DNA of 64,000 nt, from assembly GCA_944472135.2 (NCBI GenBank), contig OX235263.1, positions 8,725,517 through 8,789,516 of the forward strand, in the 5' to 3' direction. This document shows positions 49,701 through 58,700 of the stretch, one piece after another; position 1 is the first letter of the stretch; each line of letters starts with the position of its first letter. Below the pieces are notes generated by a model. It was given only the letters and a program-made list of their open reading frames with translations. It was not told the DNA's origin and did no database searches. The DNA comes from Trichobilharzia regenti (taxonomy: Eukaryota; Platyhelminthes; Trematoda; Strigeidida; Schistosomatidae). The translations under genes were made by a program, and so were the position numbers.

Positions 49701-52700
49701 ACACGTGACATCTAATTGGACCTCACTGGTCACGACTTCTCACTAGAACTCAGGAAACTCCAACCTGTAGCAAGTCACTAGCGAGCGTCAGATTAATTTT
49801 CTATAGTTTGGTTTGTATGGGTTAGTTGTGTCTTTACGAGGTGATCACGGATTGATATCCCTTATTATTTATTTATTGAATTCCACATAGTAATGAAGGA
49901 GATAATAAAATGTTTCAAGTTGCTACGAAAGTTTGAAGGGAACGAATATATAAGTTACAAGGGGCTTAGAGTCAAGATTACATAGGATTAGAAAACAGGT
50001 GCAACGTATAACAGTTACACCGTGCCAGAAGAATTTGTAGAGATGACAGTTTAGAAAAAGAGCTTCTATTTCTCAAAGTTATCGTGGTTCAAGATGGATA
50101 CCCACGTTTTGTGGAGAAGAACATGAAACCAAAATGCCAAAAAGAGAAGAATACACGTCAGTACCAAAGAAAACACTTTATTTGAATCTGGAATTCAGGG
50201 GCGACCTAGTAGCAGATATGATGCTAGTGTTACAGTGATGATGATAGTAATAATACTAATGTTATTGACGACATGTGTGACAAACATTCACAGAATGATG
50301 GCAAGGCCAACAGTAAGGAATTTAATTCATCCTTATTACTACTTCCATAGAGAGAAGGAACTTCGGAAACCTTACTCAGAATTCTTGACAATGCAAACAG
50401 AAATAAAAGTGGTTGGCATTCAATCACCTAAAAACTAACTCAATTAGAAACAAGCTTTTTTAATTAAAGGATCAATCCTGTGAAGCCAATTAAATAAAAC
50501 AATTTAGTTTATCTAATACCTTGCCTGCAATGACTGTTAGCTCAAATACATAAGAGAAAGTAGTAGAACAGGGTCAGTCAGATTAGCGGGGCACGAAACC
50601 CCTTGGAAAATCTGCAGTTGTTGATCTCAATACTAGGATAAGAAATCTGGAGAATTGGATAGTTCCGCTATGCTACTCATTACATGGAATTACACACAAC
50701 TATACAGAAGGTTACGGCATCGGTGGTATAGTGGTTAGGACGCTCGCCGACCATGCACATGGTTCGGGGTTCGATCCCCGGCCACCGGCAAGACACTGCT
50801 TTACTTCACCAAGCCAGAAATAATGCTGGTAAAGAGGAAAGGTTAGGCATGAGGTGGCTAGCAACCCCATCCTGTAAAATTAAACACTGCCACAGAAATT
50901 TCAAGCCACTAGCTTGAGGCACTATGTTCCACTGGGATCGTGAGGGAAAAATACAATAGGATGGATGAGATTAGATGTCAGTTTTAAAATCTAATCTAAC
51001 AGCTGGGTGGATGGAGAGATTGTTAACGGAAGTTTTATTTATCGAGTCAACTGGAAATGCTTGTGGTTGGGATGACTGTACACCTCTTCCAAAGATATGA
51101 AAAATTTTACTACCCTAACAACGACAAATAGGAAAGAATAAAGAAAACTATAAAAATCAAATTTTAGGATTATATTGAGCAACAACTGAAATGATTATGA
51201 ATAATCATAAAAATAATAAACTGTGTTCCAGACCTAATGATCCATTACAGAGTAATTCTGTTTCACTCACTGTCTGATATATCTAATACACAGATTAATA
51301 TGAAATTAAATGCTACCACAGTTCAATTATGATAAAATTTATTTTGATAAAGTCTCACAGTGTTTGTTATACACTAATATTTACTGATGACAACGTTTCG
51401 AGCACAGTTTATTACCCTGCTCATTATCATATCAAGACACTACTCACACACAACTTTCTAACTCCATTTATATAATTCTATTGTTTTCCATCGCTTGACT
51501 TGATTGATAGGCGTATTTTCCATATTTCCGGTATGAGTAATGAGTCACTCCTATTGCTTGTGTTGGGTGTAGACTCGATGAACAAAGATAAAAAGTAATG
51601 TAGGTAGGTGGAGAGAGATACAGGTTGATTACTGAATCCTTGTTCATCGAGTCTACACCCAACACACGCAACAGAAATGACTCACCTCTCATACCGGAAA
51701 TATGGAAAATACTCCTACCAATCAAGTCGAGAGATGAAAACTAGTGGAATTATATAAACGAAGTTAGAAAGTTGTGTGAATAGTGTCTTGATATGATTAT
51801 GAGTAGTAATAAATTGTTCTCGAAACGTTGTCATCAGTAAATATTAGTGTATAACAAACACTGTGAGACTTTATCAAAAGAAATCTTACGTATTATGGGA
51901 TTATACTCTATCACAGTGCACAAGTTCTATTCTTATATCAAGAATATATAATATCAGTAATTAATGCAGCCTTCACTATTTAACTCCTGTAAAAAGAACA
52001 GAACAAGCAGTCGGTAAAATACCTTGGAAACATATACACATATAAACATGGAAAAATACAATATTGACGTGACTTACCCATGGCCCTTCGGGTTGAAATT
52101 TAAGAAGATCTGAGAATTGATCATCAGGATCACCTTGATCTAGAATAGAAATTTTTAAAGATAAAAATTACATTAAATTACACCGCTTAACAGTCTGACA
52201 ACCAAAGATTATCTCAGGTACTATAAACATCAAAACAAAATTAGTTTTCATCAGTGAGCCGACATCAGGTAGAGAACCATTGGAAAACCTGCAGGAAGTA
52301 CTGGAAAGCTGTTTCGTCTTAGTTTTGAACTCTTCATCGGTATGCTGAAATCTATGCGGTTTGCCATACGTCCGTCAGCCAAAATCGATGTTGCTTTGTG
52401 TATATCCTTGTGTTTTTTCACGCTCCATCCGATCACCGAATCATTGAGAGTGCAGAAGTCTGCGAATAATTCACCGTTTTCATTCATTTTTCCAGATGAG
52501 AGCCTCTCGACCCATAATGAGGTCTCTTAATGTGTTTGTTCCCAGTTTGGCATTCATATCACCCATAAAGATTTTGATGTCACCGTTTGGGATGCTGTCC
52601 ATCACTATTTGTAGTTGTCTGTAAAAATCCTCCTTATTCTCTTGTTCCACGTTGTTTGTAAGTACGTAGCATCGGCTAATTGTGACCTTCTTTTTAGCCT

Positions 52701-55700
52701 TTCGAGTTGAATACTGCTGTTATGATCCTGGATGAAATTGGTTCCCAGTGAATTAGGGCTTCGGCTTGCACTGGTGACATCATGATAGCCACTCATTGCC
52801 TTAGCATGTTCGTGGTTGTCGTTTGGATGGACATACCAGAGTAGACTATTGACTCACCAATTGACAATTTTGACAATCCACATCCATTCCATCTGCTTTC
52901 CCAGCTCCCCTGTACTTCTAAGCCATATCTTCTCATCTCTTTGGCTGCCTGGGCAGCCTTCCCAGTTTCGTACATTGTAAGGACATTCCATGTACCCATT
53001 CTTATTCATGCTCCCATCTAGAGAATACACCAGTGCTGGTTGACAGGCTTCCCGAATGCTTTCACCAGCCTGCTGTGTCATTTCGCCTCTCCAATTCGAG
53101 CGGAGAATAAGACCTTTTATTTAAAGCTTTTGTATTTTTGATATATTTTCTGTGTGTTGAAGTTTGTCTAGCAGTTTTAAAGGTTGAGTGGTAGGGAGTG
53201 GTTGCTAGCCTCACGCTCAACCCTCTCTCTTTACTCGGGCTTGAGACTGGCTGGAAAACATTCAAGCCAATTAACTAGGCGAGGTCCAAACTACTTTGTC
53301 TTAATTGAATTCGTTATATACATGCGCTTTTATAGCCTCTTAGCAGGCTTGGAAGTTTGAATAGCCTCCCTAATATAAATCATGCATAGTCTTGTGGATA
53401 AGCCTACTATACAAGAAATGACGCTAAATTAAGGCCGAATATATGGAAAATATTACGGCCAATAAAACAGAAGGACCAGAATTATTAGGAAGACCTCAGT
53501 CAAGTTTTGAATTAGTTATGTTCTGTGAGAAGTTGGTGGATTTAATTACGAAGCTGTCGTTGTCCTCCCCTTAGCCTCTCTAGACAACATCTCCATTCAC
53601 TGCACGTTTTAACACGAAATGAACTTATTTGGATTCTCCATTAATGATCATAAAGTTTTATCTTTTGACGACCATGGCCGTGTATAACTGGTTGTTAATT
53701 TACATCTATATTGATCATGTTTTGATTGACTTAGAATTCGAACTTTCTCGGCATGCGATTTATTCTCTACACCACAATTAGTTGGCAAATTCGGTCTACA
53801 GTAGTAATGTGTGTTGTTAATCGCTAGTTGATTCACTTGAGTATCAAACAGGCTTTTAGGAGTTCCCTGACTGGCTTTTCGGTTTTGTTTCTATTTGAAA
53901 TTAATACATTCTCTCAATTATCGAAAATTCGTGTCCATAATCATTTATATGCATTGATAGGAAGGAATCTACATATAATGTCTTTTTACAACAAGTTTGT
54001 ATTTTTGGGTTCGGATTCGAAAGGGATGCTCACTTCGACAACCGATGTAATGTTTATTGCAGTTCACACAATTATTCATCCTGCAAATGTTGTATCTTTC
54101 GGTTCGCACACTATCGATGAATGAAGTTGTTGTGCTGGCTGGTTGGCTGGCTTGTGTGCTATATCTGCTTCGAATGATCTTAATACGCCAGCTGTTATTT
54201 CAGAGATAAGCTTTCTTATATATGGTGGGATTGAGTTTTTTGTGATCTTTGATGTTGGCTTGTTCTTGGTGTTATGACTCGAGTTTAAACACCTTTTGAT
54301 CGAATTGCAAAGATATGCAATCTTTTTAAAGACAATTAGTAGACATTTCTCTTCTATTCTCCTCAGCACTAGAGTAGTGCTACAGTGTGTTTGAACTCTT
54401 TTAAACAATGTCTACACGCAGTTTCTTTTGTGGTTAATCGGGTTATTACTACTATTATGGTTGAGTATTTGGTCTATGTGCGTTGATTTTCTATACACTT
54501 GTGTTTCTAAATTTCCAGTGTTAGTTATCTTGATTAAGTTAGACATGTAAGAATGGAATTTCGTTATGTAATTCTTCTTCTCACGTGGTAAATTTAATGT
54601 CTTCAAGTATGCTGTTTATTAATTTATGGGTATATTACAAATTATTTCTTTGAACTATTGTAAATGTATCATCAACATAACGTATCCAAATTTTCGGTTT
54701 AATTATGGGTAGGGAGGGCTATTAATCCTGATCTTTGCATAATGACTTCAGCTGTTAATCCCGATTTGGGCGATGATCCCATTAGTGTTCTTTTTATCTG
54801 TTCTTGTATTTGATTACTGAAACTGGAAGTATGCTCTTTGACATAATTTTGTGAGTTCCGTCCAAGTTGAACATTGCGTTTTTGTGTTCTCATCGCTATA
54901 TAGTAGTTGTTGCATAGTTTCTTTTGCTAGTTTTGGATAATTCGAAGTATAAAATGCTGTGACCACTGAGCTTGTATACAATTAAGCCACTGGGGCCCAA
55001 TCCAATGGCCAGGCCATGAATTCTAACTTCTGCCAATCCACAACATAGTGCGACGAGTATTTGCCCTCACACCCGACCTGCTGCACCCTAGTGATCACGA
55101 CTTCCCACTAGAACCCCACGTAACTACTACCTACCTGAATAGGGCCAGTCGCCAGTGAGCATCTCATTGATATCCAAGTATTGGTTTGCATCGTGAATTG
55201 ACAGGAGTTAGAATTCATGGGCTACTGGATCGTGTCCCGGTGGCTTAATGGTCTACGAGCTCGCCTTGTAACCAGAAGGTCCTGGATTCGAACCGTGTCG
55301 GTGGGCGCGTACTGCTGAAGAGTCCCAAACTAGCCTGACGAAACAGCTGCCCAGTACTCCTTGATGGTTTTCCAATGGTTTTCTAACCCATGTCAGCTCA
55401 TGATGAAATCCTGTAACCAAACATATTCCTACTGTAGACCAAATCCACCAACTAACCGTGGAGAATAAATCACATGCCGAGAAAGTTCGAATTCCAAGTC
55501 AATCAAAATATGATCAATATAGATGTAAATTAACAACCAGTTATACACGGGCATGGTTGTCAAGAGATACAATTATATGATCATTCATGGAGAATCCAAA
55601 TGAGTTCGTTTCATACTAAAATGTGCACTGAAGGGAGATTTGCCTAGAGATGGTTGGGTGGGAAGGGGTGGAGGAAAACGACAGCTTCATGATTAAATCC

Positions 55701-58700
55701 ACCAGCTTCTCTGAGAATATAATTAATTCAGTATCATCCTCCTGAGCTACAAACCTTCAGTTTTGTTTCGTAAATAAATCCAAAACTTGTGTGATTAGCT
55801 ATATAAGACAGTGAACAATAAATTGTCTTCAGAATGTCATCTGTAATTAAATAACACTTCGTTTCAGCTACAGACAATACATATGATGGTTTTATAATCA
55901 GGATCAGAAAAACAAAGACAAGTATTCATTCGTTTGAAACAGGTGCGAAGATCTACACCACTGTACATATATAAGAAATTCTGTGTGGTTAAAAGACTTG
56001 GCTTGAGCGTCACTAAAAGCACTTCCAATCTCCTACTGTAGAATTTCATCAGTAACTACCTCCTCTGGCTTTATGCAGAATATGAAATAGCCAGCTGGAA
56101 AAGACAAGTGAAATAAAGAACTCTGACAGTTCACTGAACAAGCCCAAGACCATCGCCCAACAAATATGCGAATAAAGATAGACTGACATACAGAAAAAAC
56201 AAAAAAAATTAGAAAAGAATATCCTTTTCGAGAATTCCTTCTTCTGGCTCTACAATTATAAATATTTAGAAAATCAAAACAAGTGATTCAGCGAAGAGAC
56301 TCTTTTCAACGAATTTATCATCAAGCTGTACAGTCGTATATATATGGTTTTTAAGAAGTTATATCCGGTGAGGGAATTGAATCTTAGGTGTGAATGCATA
56401 AAATAATAATAATAATCATATGAAGTTCAATTAAAACTAAAATGTTTGTGATTATAATCGTAGTTAAATGTCAAGTGGCAAAGCAGATTAATGTCATATA
56501 TAGAATAATTCATAGGAGGGATAGAACTTGAAAAAGGATGTGCAATTATAGGATTAGTAGGCAAATCGAATAAAACAAAAACGTTACGTAATATTGTGTG
56601 AAATTTAATAGCATAGAATTTATCGTTGTAAAAAACAATTGATTTAGAATGACAAGTGGAACAAGTGAAATAATACCGGGGACAGTTCAAAGTGAGAATA
56701 GTAATAATAACAATTGACTTAATAAGGAAGAGTATACAAATTGAATAGACAAAATGAAAAATTGGTAGAGCTAAAATATGATTGGGGATTACCATATTTT
56801 AGCATAGAGGGATTAAGACCATGAAAGTTGGAGGGGTTGAACGAACTTTTTCTGTACACAGAGATCTGGCTTTTCTGTTTCGATAGCCAAAGCTTCAGCA
56901 ATACAGATGAGTCGGGTACGTAGGGATTTAGGTAGATTGCTCTTTGCCTTGTAGATGACTTTAAAGGCGGAGGCTATAGAGATAGGGTGATCATTTTCGA
57001 CCAGATGTTCTATGATCGCGCTTCTTATTGCTCCACTTCCACCTTTTCGTAGCCATGCAGGATAATGTTCTTGCACCCTCTTGGACAAAACTCGAGTCGA
57101 ACGACCGATATACCTAGCTCCACAAGAGCAGGTGAATTGATAAACGCACATAGAGTTGGTCAACATTGGGATCTTGTCCTTCAGGTTATTGAACAATAAT
57201 GGTCGGCTAGTAAAAGCTATTCTCAGAGAGGCAGCAGGGAATGTTCTTTTCAGGGACTGTGATATCCTTCGTTTCATGATATCGGAAGCTAAGTCCCCTT
57301 TGAATTCTAAGCTCATGTAAAGTATTTTCTTGGGAGCGGTTGATAAGTCACGTTTTGTAGGCTTTGAATGTATATTCTTATCTATAAAACGTGGTGGAAA
57401 TCCATTTTCCATTAGGATTTTCCTCAAAGTGTATAACTCATCTTCCACAGTATCAGTGCTACATATGCGTCGAATACGAGTGGCAAGCGACCGGACCAGG
57501 TTTCGTTTTCGACCAATGGGTACCCAGCTGTAGAAATTTGTCAGTTGACCATTCCATAACAGCTTACGATAAATCGATCTCTTCAGAGTTCCATCGGTCC
57601 TTCTTGATAAGTTCACATCGAGGAAATGATTATAATCACAAACATTTTAGTTGTAATTGAACTTCATATGATTATTATTATTATTTTATGCATTCACACC
57701 TAAGATTCGATTCCCTCACCGGATATAACTTCTTAAAAACCATATATATATATACGACTGTACAGCTTGATGATAAATTCGTTGAAAAGAGTCTCTTCGC
57801 TGAATCACTTGTTTTGATTTTCTAAATGCTACAATGGGAATTTTCCATGAATTATAAATATATATATATATATCAGTTGGAGAACTATTGAAAATCAGAA
57901 ATTACCAAAGAGCTGTTTCATCCTAGTTTGGGAATCATTGGCAGTATGCAGATTAGAACTCAGGACCTTCCGGTGACAAGGTAGGCTCGTGACGAAGTCA
58001 TGACCAGTGAGGTCCAACCAGTCAAGTGTTAGGATGGATTTCCAAACGATAACACTGGTTGATACCAGTTGCGCTAAATGCATCATGAACTGGTAAAAGT
58101 TAGAATCCATGCGCTGGCCATTGAATCGGGTCGAGTCCCAGTGACTGAATAGTATACGAGCTAGTTTGTATTGTACTCGGAAGGTCCTGGGTTCTAATCG
58201 GCGAACTGCCAATGATTCCCAAACTAGGATGAAACAGTTTTCCTGTACTTATTGCTTGTTTTCAGTGGTCTTCTAACTGATATCTATCCGTGGTCAAACT
58301 TGTAGAAACAAATTTAATGCTTACAAACCAACTCTTGTAATTTATACGTATGTTTATATACATAGAATATTCTAGAATAGTCATCATTAACAATATTAGT
58401 GTTGCTAAATACTATCGATTTGTTAAGTAGGATCACAATGGAATTACAGTTCAAGAAAAACGCTTTAGTTATAATGAGCATAAAAATATAATAAATAGCA
58501 AATAGAATATCAAATAAAATAGGACAATTTCCACAATAAATTTAGGATCATTAGAACTTTGATGGCCAAGTTAATGAATGACATTGTCTGAACTAGCTTC
58601 TTTTGGTTACATAAGTTGGATCTCAATAGCCAGACTCAGCAATATCTGGTAGACGAACTCTTAAGGTAAAGTGCACATTATTTTGTATGAGGTAGATGAC

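Larger units (their letters stand above)
53520..55740 (-). mobile_element. Penelope-like element P7 bounded by inverted repeats
   Basis: Arms 53520-53800 and 55430-55730 are reverse complements (for example 'atttggattctccattaatg' against 'tcattcatggagaatccaaat', and 'gcatgcgatttattctc' against 'gagaataaatcacatgcc'). Between them on the minus strand lies an RT C-terminal region in three frames (54893-54699, 54606-54412, 54408-54076), then T-element pieces near the right arm. Confidence 0.7.

Noticed and set aside
51355..51410. Hammerhead ribozyme in the PLE terminal repeat ('tactgatgacaacgtttcga')
   Set aside because: PLE terminal repeats in other animals do carry hammerheads, and CTGATGA is present, but the GAAA box is missing (CGAG) and no stem II fits in the remaining bases.
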